Source: an uncultured Pseudomonadota bacterium (GTDB lineage: Bacteria > Pseudomonadota > Gammaproteobacteria > Methylococcales > Methylomonadaceae). Taken from it: a stretch of DNA of 64,000 bases. Under the pieces are notes generated by a model, which saw only the letters and a program-made list of their open reading frames with translations, made no database searches and was not told the origin of the DNA. The first letter of the stretch is position 1, and each line of letters begins with the position of its first letter. Location of the stretch: contig CAIPQN010000110.1 in NCBI GenBank assembly GCA_903867225.1, positions 58,887 to 122,886 of the forward strand, read 5' to 3'. This document shows positions 48,157 to 57,944 of this stretch, piece by piece. A program made the position numbers and the translations under genes.

Positions 48157-48204
48157 TATAATTACGTCATTAGTTAAAACAACAAAATAAAAATAACAAA
48201 GGAG
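48157..48204 (+). promoter_or_regulatory. Candidate -10 box and ribosome-binding site for hfq
   Basis: TATAAT at 48157-48162 lies 49 bp before the hfq ATG. A strong Shine-Dalgarno AAGGAG (48199-48204) is 7 bp before the ATG at 48212. No clear -35 is seen. Confidence 0.5.
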
Positions 48205-48211
48205 AAATCGG

Positions 48212-48451
48212 ATGTCTAAAAGTCAAAATTTACAAGATAACTTTCTAAATATACTTAGAAAAGAACACACGCCCGTATCCATTTTTTTGGTGAATGGAAT
48301 TAAGCTGCAAGGCAAAATTGATTCGTTCGATCAATACGTTGTGATGCTGAAAAATACTGTCAGCCAAATGGTTTACAAGCATGCCATTTCGACGATTGTG
48401 CCAAGTAAAATGGTGCGTTTAGGTGGTGATATTGATGAAATTGATGGTTAA
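48212..48451 (+). CDS. hfq: RNA chaperone Hfq
   Basis: 79 residues. Sm1 motif [20 protein letters not shown] and Sm2 motif with [10 protein letters not shown] are intact, as is the N-terminal [18 protein letters not shown]. The C-terminal tail is short (about 12 residues), unlike the longer one in E. coli. Hfq hexamers pair small RNAs with mRNAs. hflX follows after 6 bp, as in E. coli. Confidence 0.98.
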   Translation: MSKSQNLQDNFLNILRKEHTPVSIFLVNGIKLQGKIDSFDQYVVMLKNTVSQMVYKHAISTIVPSKMVRLGGDIDEIDG

Positions 48452-48457
48452 AAACTC

Positions 48458-49732
48458 ATGCAAGATTTAGTTTCAGAACGTCCCGACGCGGGTGAATGCG
48501 CCGTTTTAGTCCACATGATTTTTCATCATGGACAAGAGAATTTGCCCGAACTCAAAGAGTTGGCGAAATCCGCTGGCACTGAACCTGTTCACGTTGTCAC
48601 GGGTGGTCGGCAACGTCCTGACCCGAAATACTTTATCGGTACGGGCAAACTCGATGAATTGAAATCCGCGATTGAAATGTTTGAAGCGGATGTGGTGTTA
48701 TTTAATCACGCGCTTTCACCCAGCCAAGAACGTAATTTAGAACGCTTTCTAGGCGTGCGGGTCGTCGATAGAAACGGGTTGATTCTGGATATTTTCGCGC
48801 AACGGGCGCAGTCGTTTGAAGGTAAATTGCAAGTTGAACTGGCGCAATTGAAACATTTATCGACGCGCTTGGTGCGTGGTTGGACGCATTTAGAACGTCA
48901 AAAAGGTGGTATTGGTATGCGTGGACCTGGTGAAACGCAGTTAGAAACTGACCGTCGTTTGCTTGCCGTGCGTTTGAAACAGATTCAACAGCGACTCGAC
49001 AAAGTAGATAAACAGCGTCATCAAGGACGTAGTCAACGCAAAAAAAGTGAAACGCCTACAATTTCGTTGGTCGGTTATACGAACGCGGGTAAATCGACGT
49101 TGTTTAATACGCTGACAGGTTCAGAAATTTACGCCGCTAATTTATTATTTGCCACGCTAGACCCGACGTTACGTCGTTGCCCGTTGCCAAATAATGCCGA
49201 AGTGGTATTTGCCGATACGGTCGGATTTATTCGCCAATTACCGCACGAATTAGTCGCGGCATTTAAATCAACCCTGCAAGAAGCCTGCGAAGCGGAATTG
49301 TTGCTGCACGTTGTCGATGCCGCAGCCGAAGACCGTGATGATTTAATGAAACAAGTTGATTTGGTTTTGGAAGATATTGGCGCAGCGCAAATTCCACGTT
49401 TAGAAATTTTTAATAAAATTGATTTGCTTGAAAACATCGAGCCACATGTTGACCGTGACGACGAAGGTAATGCGATTCGTGTATGGTTATCAGCCGTCAC
49501 AGGGCAGGGTATCGATTTATTATTTGATGTTTTAGTTGAAAAATTCGCGAATACTAAAGTGCGCCGTCGCTGCTTTTTAACGCCAAAACAAGGTGGCATT
49601 CGTGCAAATTTGTTTGAACACGCACAAATTCTCGATGAAACGATTGATGAATTTGGCGACACCGAATTACTTATCGAAATTGATGTAAAACATTTGGGAT
49701 TACTCAAAGACGTACAAACGGAAGACGTTTAA
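48458..49732 (+). CDS. hflX: GTPase HflX
   Basis: 424 residues. N-terminal HflX domain with GTGKLDEL and RVVDRNGLILDIFAQRA, a helical linker, and the G domain with GYTNAGKSTLFN (G1), DTVGFIRQLPHELV (G3) and NKIDLL (G4). HflX splits stalled 70S ribosomes under stress. It ends 4 bp inside the convergent yggS gene. Confidence 0.96.
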   Translation: MQDLVSERPDAGECAVLVHMIFHHGQENLPELKELAKSAGTEPVHVVTGGRQRPDPKYFIGTGKLDELKSAIEMFEADVVLFNHALSPSQERNLERFLGVRVVDRNGLILDIFAQRAQSFEGKLQVELAQLKHLSTRLVRGWTHLERQKGGIGMRGPGETQLETDRRLLAVRLKQIQQRLDKVDKQRHQGRSQRKKSETPTISLVGYTNAGKSTLFNTLTGSEIYAANLLFATLDPTLRRCPLPNNAEVVFADTVGFIRQLPHELVAAFKSTLQEACEAELLLHVVDAAAEDRDDLMKQVDLVLEDIGAAQIPRLEIFNKIDLLENIEPHVDRDDEGNAIRVWLSAVTGQGIDLLFDVLVEKFANTKVRRRCFLTPKQGGIRANLFEHAQILDETIDEFGDTELLIEIDVKHLGLLKDVQTEDV

Positions 49733-50406
49733 TTTCGCGCTCCAAACAACGCCGTCCCAATACGAATTAGCGTTGAACCTTCGGCAATTGCCGCTTCTAA
49801 ATCATCAGACATACCAAACGAAAACGTCGTTAAATTTTCATTTTTCAAAGTATTTACCGCTGCGACCAACTTTCGATAAGGTTCACGTTGCAATGCAAAA
49901 TCAGCTTGTGGCGCGGGAATCGCCATTACGCCGCGTAATTTAAGATTCGGTAATTCTGAAATTTGCGCCACCAAATCAGCCAATTCATCTAATGTCACGC
50001 CAGATTTACTGCTTTCATCACTGATATTTACTTGTACGCAAATGTTTAATGGTTGCAAAAAATCAGGGCGTTGTGAACTCAAACGCTGTGCTATTTTCAA
50101 ACTATCGACGCAATGAATCCAATCAAAATGTGCGGCTAACACTTTGGTTTTGTTTGATTGAATTACGCCGATAAAATGCCACGTTATATCAAATGCTCTG
50201 AGTTCTAGTTGTTTATTCAACGCCTCCTGTACATAATTTTCACCAAAATGTCGTTGTCCTGCTTGATACGCGCTCACGATTGAACTTGCGGGTTTAGTTT
50301 TACTGACTGCGAGCAACTGCACCGAATTTTCAACGCGCTGATAGGTTTGTTCAGCTGCGCGAATTTGTGTGTGAATTTGTTTAAGGTTGTGGGCGATTGT
50401 AGGCAT
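49729..50406 (-). CDS. yggS: YggS family PLP homeostasis protein
   Basis: 225 residues. PLP-binding alanine-racemase-like barrel with the Lys in LLAVSKTKPASSI, FGENYVQEALNK, WHFIGVIQSNK and SFGMSDDLEAAIAEGSTLIRIGTALFG. This family buffers pyridoxal phosphate and affects amino-acid balance. It is divergent from pilT, the common gammaproteobacterial arrangement, and its stop overlaps that of hflX. Confidence 0.94.
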   Translation of the reverse strand: MPTIAHNLKQIHTQIRAAEQTYQRVENSVQLLAVSKTKPASSIVSAYQAGQRHFGENYVQEALNKQLELRAFDITWHFIGVIQSNKTKVLAAHFDWIHCVDSLKIAQRLSSQRPDFLQPLNICVQVNISDESSKSGVTLDELADLVAQISELPNLKLRGVMAIPAPQADFALQREPYRKLVAAVNTLKNENLTTFSFGMSDDLEAAIAEGSTLIRIGTALFGARN

Positions 50407-50479
50407 AATAGCGAATTCAAGAAGGTGAATGAGGTCTTAATTTTACCGTTTTTTTTACATCACCACATTCCAAAAAATT

Positions 50480-51523
50480 ATGGATATTGCAGAATTATTG
50501 ACGTTTTCTTATAAAAATAACGCTTCCGATTTACATTTGTCTGCGGGTTTACCGCCCATGATTCGTGTCGATGGTGATATGCGTCGTATCAATCTTCCAC
50601 CACTTGAACACAAAGAGGTTCATGGTTTAATTTATGAAATCATGAGTGATAAACAACGCCGAGATTATGAACAATTTTTAGAAACAGATTTCTCTTTTTC
50701 TTTGCCGAATGTAGCTCGGTTTCGTATAAATGCGTTTAATCAATCGCGTGGTGCGGCGGCAGTATTTCGGACAATTCCATCGGTTGTGCAAAGTTTAGAA
50801 GAATTGAATGCACCGTTATTTTTTCAAGAATTATGTAAAAAACCACGCGGTTTAATTCTTGTCACTGGGCCAACAGGTTCGGGAAAATCAACTACGTTAG
50901 CAGCGATGATTAATCACATTAACAGCAACGATTACGCGCACATTCTCACGGTTGAAGATCCAATTGAATTTGTCCATGAAAGCAATCGTTGTTTAATAAA
51001 TCAACGTGAAGTACATCGCGATACGCTTGGATTTAATGAAGCATTACGTTCCGCGTTGCGCGAAGATCCAGACATTATCATGGTTGGCGAAATGCGGGAT
51101 TTAGAAACCATTCGTTTAGCATTAACTGCCGCTGAAACGGGGCATCTCGTGTTTGGTACGTTACACACAACTTCTGCCGCAAAAACGATTGATCGAATTA
51201 TCGATGTATTTCCTGCTGCTGAAAAAGACATGATTCGTTCAATGTTATCTGAATCATTACAAGCGGTGATTTCACAAACGTTGTTGAAAAAAGTGGGCGG
51301 TGGGCGAATCGCAGCGCATGAAATTATGGTGGGGACAGCCGCAATTAAAAATCTTATTCGAGAAGCTAAAGTGGCTCAAATGTATTCGTCGATTCAATCG
51401 GGACGCATTGATGGAATGCAAACGCTTGATCAAAATATGAAAGAGTTGGTTGATAAAGGATTAGTCACCGCAAAAAATGCGGCTGTAAAAGCAATCAACA
51501 AAGATATGTTTCGTGAGGAATAA
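50480..51523 (+). CDS. pilT: Type IV pilus retraction ATPase PilT
   Basis: 347 residues. N-terminal NNASDLHLSAGLPPMIRVDG, then Walker A GPTGSGKSTT (about 130), the Asp box and GEMRDLETIRLALTAAETGH, and LHTTSAAKTIDRIIDVFP. Length and the AAETGHLVFGTLHT stretch fit PilT rather than the longer PilU. It powers pilus retraction for twitching and DNA uptake. Divergent from yggS; rep follows after 19 bp. Confidence 0.93.
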   Translation: MDIAELLTFSYKNNASDLHLSAGLPPMIRVDGDMRRINLPPLEHKEVHGLIYEIMSDKQRRDYEQFLETDFSFSLPNVARFRINAFNQSRGAAAVFRTIPSVVQSLEELNAPLFFQELCKKPRGLILVTGPTGSGKSTTLAAMINHINSNDYAHILTVEDPIEFVHESNRCLINQREVHRDTLGFNEALRSALREDPDIIMVGEMRDLETIRLALTAAETGHLVFGTLHTTSAAKTIDRIIDVFPAAEKDMIRSMLSESLQAVISQTLLKKVGGGRIAAHEIMVGTAAIKNLIREAKVAQMYSSIQSGRIDGMQTLDQNMKELVDKGLVTAKNAAVKAINKDMFREE

Positions 51524-51542
51524 TCGTGGATTTCCCTGTTAA

Positions 51543-53549
51543 ATGAAATCATTAAATCCCGAACAACAAGCGGCAGTTAAGCAAATTGAACGTCCGTTAT
51601 TGGTTTTAGCTGGCGCAGGCAGTGGCAAAACGCGCGTGATTACTGAAAAGATTGCGTATCTCGTGAAACAAGGCTTGCCTGCTCGTCACATTGCCGCGTT
51701 AACGTTCACGAATAAAGCCGCGCGTGAAATGCAAAGTCGTGTCAGCAAATTATTACATAGCACGCAAAGTCGTGGTTTGCGCGTTTCGACTTTTCATTCA
51801 TTGGGTTTGGATATTTTACGCAAAGAGCATAAAGCATTAGGTTATAAAGCGTCGATTACGCTATTTGACGAATACGATAAAGTCACGGTTTTAAAAAGTT
51901 TATTGACGCAACAAGCTGGCGATTACGACACAAAACAAGTTGAACAATTTGCAGCAAAAATCGGGCAATGGAAAAATGCGTTTATTACGCCAGAGCAAGC
52001 AATGGCATTAGCAATTTATCCAATTGAAGCGCAAATTTATGTTGATTACACCCGCTGTTTGCACGCTTATAACGCAGTCGATTTTGACGATTTAATTTTG
52101 AAGCCTGTGTTGTTATTTCAAAATCACGCTGAAATTTTAACCAAATGGCAACATCGAATTCGTTATTTGCTAGTTGACGAATATCAAGACACAAATTTAA
52201 CGCAATATCAGCTGGTGAAATTATTGGTTGGCACAACGTTGGCGAAATTTACGGTGGTGGGCGACGATGATCAATCAATTTATGCGTGGCGCGGCGCACA
52301 ACCTGAAAACTTAGCGCAACTGCAAAAAGATTTTCCGCGTTTAGAAGTGATTAAACTTGAACAAAATTACCGTTCAACGGGGCGGATTTTAAAAGTAGCG
52401 AATCATTTGATTGCCAATAATCCACACGTTTTTGAAAAGCGTTTGTGGAGTCAGTTGGAACATGGCGAGCCGTTGCGAGTTTTGGCACATAAAAATGATA
52501 ATGATGAAGCGATGCAAGTGGTTTCCCAAATCATGCACGATAAATCAACACATGGCGGAAAATATAAAGATTTCGCAATTTTATATCGTGGAAATCATCA
52601 ATCACGATTGATTGAACAAGTTTTGCGTGAACGCAATGTGCCGTATTTCATCAGCGGTGGCACGTCTTTTTTTTCCTATGCCGAAGTTAAAGATGTGTTG
52701 AGTTATCTACGTTTGCTGGCAAATCATGACGACGATGCCGCGTTTTTAAGAATTGTGAATACGCCACGCCGTGAAATTGGTGCAACCACGTTGGAAAAAC
52801 TAGGAAGTTATGCGCGTGAACGGCAAGTAAGTTTGTTTATAGCGTGTGGAGAAATGGGTTTGTCCGCACGATTGAATGAAGCTCCGCGTCTACGTTTGCA
52901 ACAATTTCACGACTGGATTTTACAACGTGCTGCACAATTAAATATGGCGACAAATAAAATCGAAGTAATTACCGAATTGCTTGAACAAATTGGCTATTCT
53001 ATGTATTTGCGTGAAGACAGCAACACCAAAGAAACTGCCGAACGACGCATGAAAAACGTGCAAGAATTATTGGCGTGGTTAGAACGTTTAATTGAAAGAA
53101 ATAGTTCTGAAGGTGAAGATTTTTCGTTGACCGATTTAGTTGCGAAAGTGATGTTACTTGATGTGTTAGAGCGAAATCGTGAAGACGAAGTGAATGACGA
53201 AGTGAGTTTAATGACGTTGCACGCTGCGAAAGGGCTGGAATTTCCACACGTTTTTTTAATTGGCATGGAAGAGAAAATCTTGCCACATCAAAATAGCATC
53301 GACAACGATAGCATTGAAGAAGAACGGCGGCTGGCGTATGTTGGTATCACACGAGCGCAAAGAACTTGTACGTTGAGTTATTGCACGCATCGAAAACAAC
53401 GGGGCGTAAATGAAGAATGTGAGCCGAGTCGATTTTTAGCAGAATTACCAGAAGAAGATTTGCAATATACAGGACGAAAATTGTCGCGCGAAGAAATCAA
53501 ACAAAATCTTGAAAATTTAAAAAAGGCTTGTGATAAGGAAGAAACATGA
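51543..53549 (+). CDS. rep: ATP-dependent DNA helicase Rep
   Basis: 668 residues, typical of Rep and shorter than UvrD. SF1A motifs: Q motif LNPEQQAAV, Walker A AGAGSGKTRV, motif Ia TFTNKAAREM, Walker B VDEYQDTN, GDDDQSIYAWRGA, LEQNYRST, and LMTLHAAKGLEF and EERRLAYVGITRAQ near the end. Rep helps forks pass protein blocks. The stop overlaps the Nudix-ThiE gene by 4 bp. Confidence 0.93.
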   Translation: MKSLNPEQQAAVKQIERPLLVLAGAGSGKTRVITEKIAYLVKQGLPARHIAALTFTNKAAREMQSRVSKLLHSTQSRGLRVSTFHSLGLDILRKEHKALGYKASITLFDEYDKVTVLKSLLTQQAGDYDTKQVEQFAAKIGQWKNAFITPEQAMALAIYPIEAQIYVDYTRCLHAYNAVDFDDLILKPVLLFQNHAEILTKWQHRIRYLLVDEYQDTNLTQYQLVKLLVGTTLAKFTVVGDDDQSIYAWRGAQPENLAQLQKDFPRLEVIKLEQNYRSTGRILKVANHLIANNPHVFEKRLWSQLEHGEPLRVLAHKNDNDEAMQVVSQIMHDKSTHGGKYKDFAILYRGNHQSRLIEQVLRERNVPYFISGGTSFFSYAEVKDVLSYLRLLANHDDDAAFLRIVNTPRREIGATTLEKLGSYARERQVSLFIACGEMGLSARLNEAPRLRLQQFHDWILQRAAQLNMATNKIEVITELLEQIGYSMYLREDSNTKETAERRMKNVQELLAWLERLIERNSSEGEDFSLTDLVAKVMLLDVLERNREDEVNDEVSLMTLHAAKGLEFPHVFLIGMEEKILPHQNSIDNDSIEEERRLAYVGITRAQRTCTLSYCTHRKQRGVNEECEPSRFLAELPEEDLQYTGRKLSREEIKQNLENLKKACDKEET

Positions 53550-54490
53550 CAATTTCGGTTGTGATTGGAATTATTAAAAATGAAAACGATGAAGTATTTA
53601 TTTCTCGTAGGGCTAGTGAATTACATCAAGGGGACTTGTGGGAATTTGCAGGTGGTAAAGTTGAACACGGTGAAACGTTGAACGCGGCACTATCGCGTGA
53701 ATTGCATGAAGAAATAGGAATTGACGTGATTTCTGCTGTGCCATTGATTGCGTTTGAACATAATTATGGTGATAAAAAAGTTCACTTACACGTTTTTGAA
53801 ATTACCAAATTTTTGGGAACTGCTGAAAGTAAATTAGGGCAAGAATCATTGTGGGTTAAGTTGGCAGACTTGAATAATTATGCTTTTCCAGCGGCGAATC
53901 GCGGCATTTTGGCAGCATTACAATTACCGCCACATTACGCAATTTTGAATGATGACAACGATGATTTGTTGGCTGCATTGAATCAATTATTTGAGCAGGG
54001 CATTAAACTTATTCAAGCACGATTGAAAAATATAACCGCGCAACAAGTCCAAGATTTTTTGGCGATAGCCTATCCATTGTGCCAAGCGAAAGATGTAACG
54101 TTATTAGTTAATTCGGCGACACCGCAGGCATTTGAAATGCAAAGTGATGGCATTCATTTAACCAGTGTTGATTTATTAGCGTTAACTCATCGTCCTGATG
54201 ATATTCGCTGGTTAAGCGCATCTTGTCACAACTTAACAGAACTGAAACACGCAGAAAAAATCGGGGTAGATTTTGCAGTGCTTTCGCCTGTTTTACCAAC
54301 GCAAACGCATCCAGAATTTGAAGCGATAGGTTGGGATTTTTTTTCAAAATGGGTCGTCGAATGTAATATGCCAATTTATGCGTTAGGTGGATTAGAAAAA
54401 GCGAATTTACAAACAGTAAAATTAGCGGGTGGTCATGGTGTTGCAGGAATTCGGGCGTTTCTGATGGTTAAACCAGTTGTAAATCACTGA
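53546..54490 (+). CDS. Nudix hydrolase fused to a ThiE-like domain
   Basis: 314 residues. The N-terminal MutT-type Nudix domain has the full Nudix box GGKVEHGETLNAALSRELHE plus EIGID (about residues 36-60). The C-terminal part (about 135-310) is a thiamine-phosphate-synthase-like TIM barrel with IKLIQARLKNITAQQVQDF and ADLGAVLSP-like FAVLSPVLPTQTH and YALGGL. This fusion is known in proteobacteria. The Nudix part probably removes oxidised nucleotides such as 8-oxo-dGTP; the ThiE part may be a degenerate enzyme. Coupled to rep; its end overlaps the convergent metalloprotease gene by 23 bp. Confidence 0.88.
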   Translation: MTISVVIGIIKNENDEVFISRRASELHQGDLWEFAGGKVEHGETLNAALSRELHEEIGIDVISAVPLIAFEHNYGDKKVHLHVFEITKFLGTAESKLGQESLWVKLADLNNYAFPAANRGILAALQLPPHYAILNDDNDDLLAALNQLFEQGIKLIQARLKNITAQQVQDFLAIAYPLCQAKDVTLLVNSATPQAFEMQSDGIHLTSVDLLALTHRPDDIRWLSASCHNLTELKHAEKIGVDFAVLSPVLPTQTHPEFEAIGWDFFSKWVVECNMPIYALGGLEKANLQTVKLAGGHGVAGIRAFLMVKPVVNH

Positions 54491-55613
54491 TGCCTAAATT
54501 TAATTGTCCGCTAAATTGAATAAATTTAGTGGGTGAATAATGTGTTTCAGAACCATCCGCATCGAAATATAACGCATGCGTTGCATTGTTATAAATCAAA
54601 CTCGCATCACCTGATAATTTCAAACTCGTCACATTTTTAAAGCCTTTAAACGCAAAATCAGCACTGAGTTGAATAATGTCCTGACCTTTGGTGAAATCGG
54701 TAATCGTATCTAAATTTTGAGCGCGTGGCGCGAAATCACCGACAAAATCATAGTCTTTCAAATCAAAAACAAAGGTATCTTTACCGCTACCGCCTGTTAA
54801 TTTGTCATTGCCTTTTCCACCTTCAATCGTGTCGTTACCAGCCAAACCATTGATTGTATCGTTGTTTTTCGTACCGATTAAAATATCTGCTCCCGTTGTA
54901 CCCTGCGCGGGTTTAGTCATCGTGATTGACGTATTACCTGCGCCTCCTAGTCCATCATCACCATAAATCCATTTCAATGCGGCTAAATCATAACTTTGGA
55001 ATTCGGTTTTATAATCGCCTTTATAAGTGTAAGACATCACCGTATTGTTCGTATTATCTAAATCTTTTTCCAATTTATTGGGTGTTTCAAAGGGGTGTTT
55101 TAAACCCAGCGCATGACCGATTTCATGTAGCAATGTTTCATAACCACGCGTTTCTGCCGTGGGTGTTCCGTTTTCTTTTGCCCATTCAACATCGTCTAAA
55201 TAAATATAAGCATCTGCGGTATATTTAATAACGATATTATTGCTTGAAGTATAACTATAAATTTTATTGGTTAAGCCAGTGACGGATGTGCCGTTTAAAT
55301 CTGTATTGGCAAAATGTATATCAGCATTTTTCCCCGCCGCTATTTTTTCAAATTTAATGCCTGTGATGGAGTAAACATATTGCAGAATTTCGATAGTTGC
55401 CATTTGTTGAGTGGTATTAAATCTCTCAACAGAGCTATGAAGCTTAGGGTCATCAAAATTTTTAGTATCAAATGTGTAATACAACACCGTGCGAGTAGGG
55501 TTAAGATAATTCCAATTCACACTGTTATCGAGCAACGCATCAGTGGTTATTACGCCAGAATAATTGATGTGACTCAAATCGGTTGTTTTTATGGTTGAAA
55601 TCGTGTTTGTCAT
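54468..55613 (-). CDS. Secreted M10-type metalloprotease with RTX repeats
   Basis: 381 residues. The zinc motif LLHEIGHALGLKHPFE (HEXXHXXGXXH, about residue 164) and the Met-turn in NNTVMSYTY define a serralysin/matrixin-like metzincin. RTX nonapeptide-like calcium repeats follow (about 245-285: NGLAGNDTIEGGKGNDKL, TGGSGKDTFVFD). The last about 90 residues have the usual serralysin beta fold and end in hydrophobic residues, as type I secretion signals do. There is no Sec signal peptide. The repeats are few compared with classic serralysins. It lies 30 bp after a sensor kinase gene on the same strand. Confidence 0.87.
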   Translation of the reverse strand: MTNTISTIKTTDLSHINYSGVITTDALLDNSVNWNYLNPTRTVLYYTFDTKNFDDPKLHSSVERFNTTQQMATIEILQYVYSITGIKFEKIAAGKNADIHFANTDLNGTSVTGLTNKIYSYTSSNNIVIKYTADAYIYLDDVEWAKENGTPTAETRGYETLLHEIGHALGLKHPFETPNKLEKDLDNTNNTVMSYTYKGDYKTEFQSYDLAALKWIYGDDGLGGAGNTSITMTKPAQGTTGADILIGTKNNDTINGLAGNDTIEGGKGNDKLTGGSGKDTFVFDLKDYDFVGDFAPRAQNLDTITDFTKGQDIIQLSADFAFKGFKNVTSLKLSGDASLIYNNATHALYFDADGSETHYSPTKFIQFSGQLNLGISDLQLV

Positions 55614-55643
55614 TAATTTTTCTGCGTATTAAAAAAATTCAAT

Positions 55644-57218
55644 TTACGCCCATTTTTTTTTCTTTTTTATGGGTATGCGTGGTGGCAAATTAAATACAAC
55701 TCTAACCTTTAATCCCCCTAATTCTGATTCACCTAATGCTAATTCTGCGTAATGAATACCCGCGATACGTTGCACAATCGAAAAGCCCAAACCCGTACCT
55801 TGTGCGGTATGTGCAGTTTCGACACAACGATGAAAACGTTTGAGTGAATTTTCATATTGGTCGGGTGCAATGCCTGGTCCTGAATCTTCTACACAAAAAA
55901 TTAACTGTGTTTCAGTGCCAATCAAACTCACGTTAATACTGCCGCGTTGCGGCGTATATTTGATGGCATTGTCGATGATGTTACGAAGTAGAATGTTAAT
56001 CAGCAACGTATTCGCCATAATCGGCACGACATTTTCTTCAATAAATTCCAAATGAATACGTTTTTTATAGGCTTCAGCATCAAGTTCAGTAATCACTTGT
56101 ACAATTTCTTTATCGACGTGTGTTACCGCTTTTGCAAGGTATTCTGTATTAGAATCAATGCGTGAAAACGTCAATAACTGTTGTACTAAATATGTCATTC
56201 GATGCACCGCTTGTTCAATACGTTTCAAGGCTTGATTTCGCACGGTTTCATCGGCGGTTCTTAACGCCACTTGTGCTTGTGTTAATAAACCCGCTAACGG
56301 TGTGCGTAATTCATGTGCCGCATCGGCAGTAAATTGACGTTCATGTTCAAATGCTTGTTCCAACTGCACAAAAAGCGTATTGATTTCGTGAACAATCGGC
56401 ACAATTTCATTGGGTAACTTTTTAATCGACAAGGGTTTTAAATAGCTAGCTTCGCGGCGTGAAAGTGCGATTTCTAAACGATTTAATGGTGCAAGTGCAT
56501 GTCCAACAATAAACCAAATGACAAGTCCTAAAATCGGAAGTCCGATTAAAAATTGCATCACTAATTGCATCGAAATTTCGTCTGTTAATTCGGCACGAAT
56601 TTCTTCTTTTTGTCCCACATGAATAATGTATTCGCCGTTAGTGCTAGCAATACTGAATACATGCCACAAATGCCCATCAATACTGGTTTCACTAAATCCA
56701 TGATCCGCTGAAGATAACGCAAATAGTGGCGCACTGTCTGAGTGCAACACAATGCCATTGGTATTTGACCATAATTGAAAAGCAATTTTTCGTTCGTATT
56801 TATGCCCCAATGTACTGGCTTGCAATAAATCATCAAATACGCCCCAAAGCTGGTCGTCGATATTTTTCTCATCAAAACCATGCAGCATCGTTGTTGGTAC
56901 AGATTCAGATTTTAATAAATTATTATTGTCATCAGTGAGCAATTGAAAGGCACGGTTTTTATTGTGTTTTCGACCCAATGGAATATGTAAATTTTCGTCA
57001 TTTTGCGCTTGCATCCAATGCGTTGAAAGTGAACCTTCACGCAATAAACTTTCAATAAAGCTATGCAATACTTTTGCAGACTGTGCAAGTTCAGCGTCGA
57101 ATAAACTAGCAACTTCGTTACGAGTAACTTTGTAAGTAAAAAAAGCCGTCACTCCCCAAATGCACATTGACGCGGTGAGTAAGCTAACAAGTAATAAATG
57201 ACGGAGGGAATAGTTCAT
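55644..57218 (-). CDS. Two-component sensor histidine kinase (QseC/PmrB-like)
   Basis: 524 residues. An N-terminal helix (about 8-30), a large periplasmic sensing region (about 35-215) and a second helix (about 218-240) precede a HAMP-like linker. The HisKA domain has the phospho-His in FTADAAHELRTPLAGLL (about 305) and the HATPase domain has NIIDNAIKYTP, VEDSGPGI and GTGLGFSIVQRIA. It overlaps the response regulator gene upstream by 4 bp. The signal is unknown. Confidence 0.92.
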   Translation of the reverse strand: MNYSLRHLLLVSLLTASMCIWGVTAFFTYKVTRNEVASLFDAELAQSAKVLHSFIESLLREGSLSTHWMQAQNDENLHIPLGRKHNKNRAFQLLTDDNNNLLKSESVPTTMLHGFDEKNIDDQLWGVFDDLLQASTLGHKYERKIAFQLWSNTNGIVLHSDSAPLFALSSADHGFSETSIDGHLWHVFSIASTNGEYIIHVGQKEEIRAELTDEISMQLVMQFLIGLPILGLVIWFIVGHALAPLNRLEIALSRREASYLKPLSIKKLPNEIVPIVHEINTLFVQLEQAFEHERQFTADAAHELRTPLAGLLTQAQVALRTADETVRNQALKRIEQAVHRMTYLVQQLLTFSRIDSNTEYLAKAVTHVDKEIVQVITELDAEAYKKRIHLEFIEENVVPIMANTLLINILLRNIIDNAIKYTPQRGSINVSLIGTETQLIFCVEDSGPGIAPDQYENSLKRFHRCVETAHTAQGTGLGFSIVQRIAGIHYAELALGESELGGLKVRVVFNLPPRIPIKKKKKWA

Positions 57219-57883
57219 ACGTCATCATCCGCGTCAATAATATAACCCACGCCACGCACTGTACGAATAACAGACGCATCAAGTTTTTTTCTCAAATGAT
57301 GAATATGGACTTCAACGGTGTTACTTTCCACGTCAGAACTCCACGAATACAAACTTTCTTCGAGTCGCGCTCGTGAAATTACGCGCCCGATGTTACTCAT
57401 TAAAAAGCTCAAAATTTCAAATTCTTTTTGTGATAATTCAACTTTTTCACCTTGAAACGTAACGTCATGCGAGGCTGGATCGAGAATAATGCCGTTATGT
57501 TCAATTGTTGGCGTACTACGTCCCTCATTACGCCGAGCCAAAGCCCGCAATCGAGCGCAAACTTCATTCAAATCAAACGGCTTAATAACAAAATCATCCG
57601 CGCCACTATCTAAACCTAAAATTCTATCGGGTATCGTATCTTTCGCGGTGAGAACCAAAACGGGCGTTTCATTTTTACGATTTCGCAAAGCGCGTAAAAT
57701 ACTGATCCCATCCATATCAGGCAAGTTCAAATCTAGCACGACCAGTTCGTAACTGTTACTTTTCAAGGCTTCATCTGCAAGTTTTCCATTGGTCAACCAA
57801 TCGACTGCATAGCCTTCCATTTTCAGACCCGCTGCCAATCCGTCACCCAAAATTTCATCATCTTCAACCAATAATAGCCGCAT
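57215..57883 (-). CDS. OmpR-family response regulator (QseB/PmrA-like)
   Basis: 222 residues. Receiver domain with acidic pocket VEDDE, phospho-Asp51 in LVVLDLNLPDMDG, Thr in VLTAKD and Lys in FVIKPFDLNE. The C-terminal winged helix has EVELSQKEFEILSFL-like KVELSQKEFEILSFL and VHIHHLRKKLD. It is first of three genes with the kinase and the RTX protease, and diverges from hemW. Confidence 0.93.
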   Translation of the reverse strand: MRLLLVEDDEILGDGLAAGLKMEGYAVDWLTNGKLADEALKSNSYELVVLDLNLPDMDGISILRALRNRKNETPVLVLTAKDTIPDRILGLDSGADDFVIKPFDLNEVCARLRALARRNEGRSTPTIEHNGIILDPASHDVTFQGEKVELSQKEFEILSFLMSNIGRVISRARLEESLYSWSSDVESNTVEVHIHHLRKKLDASVIRTVRGVGYIIDADDDV

Positions 57884-57944
57884 AAATCCTCATTATTTTT
57901 TATGTTACACTCACGCCATTCTAAACCTAATTCGGTGATTTGCC

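Noticed and set aside
49129..49707. 192-codon open frame on the minus strand
   Set aside because: Antisense to the hflX GTPase domain; Ser/Asn-rich with no family resemblance.
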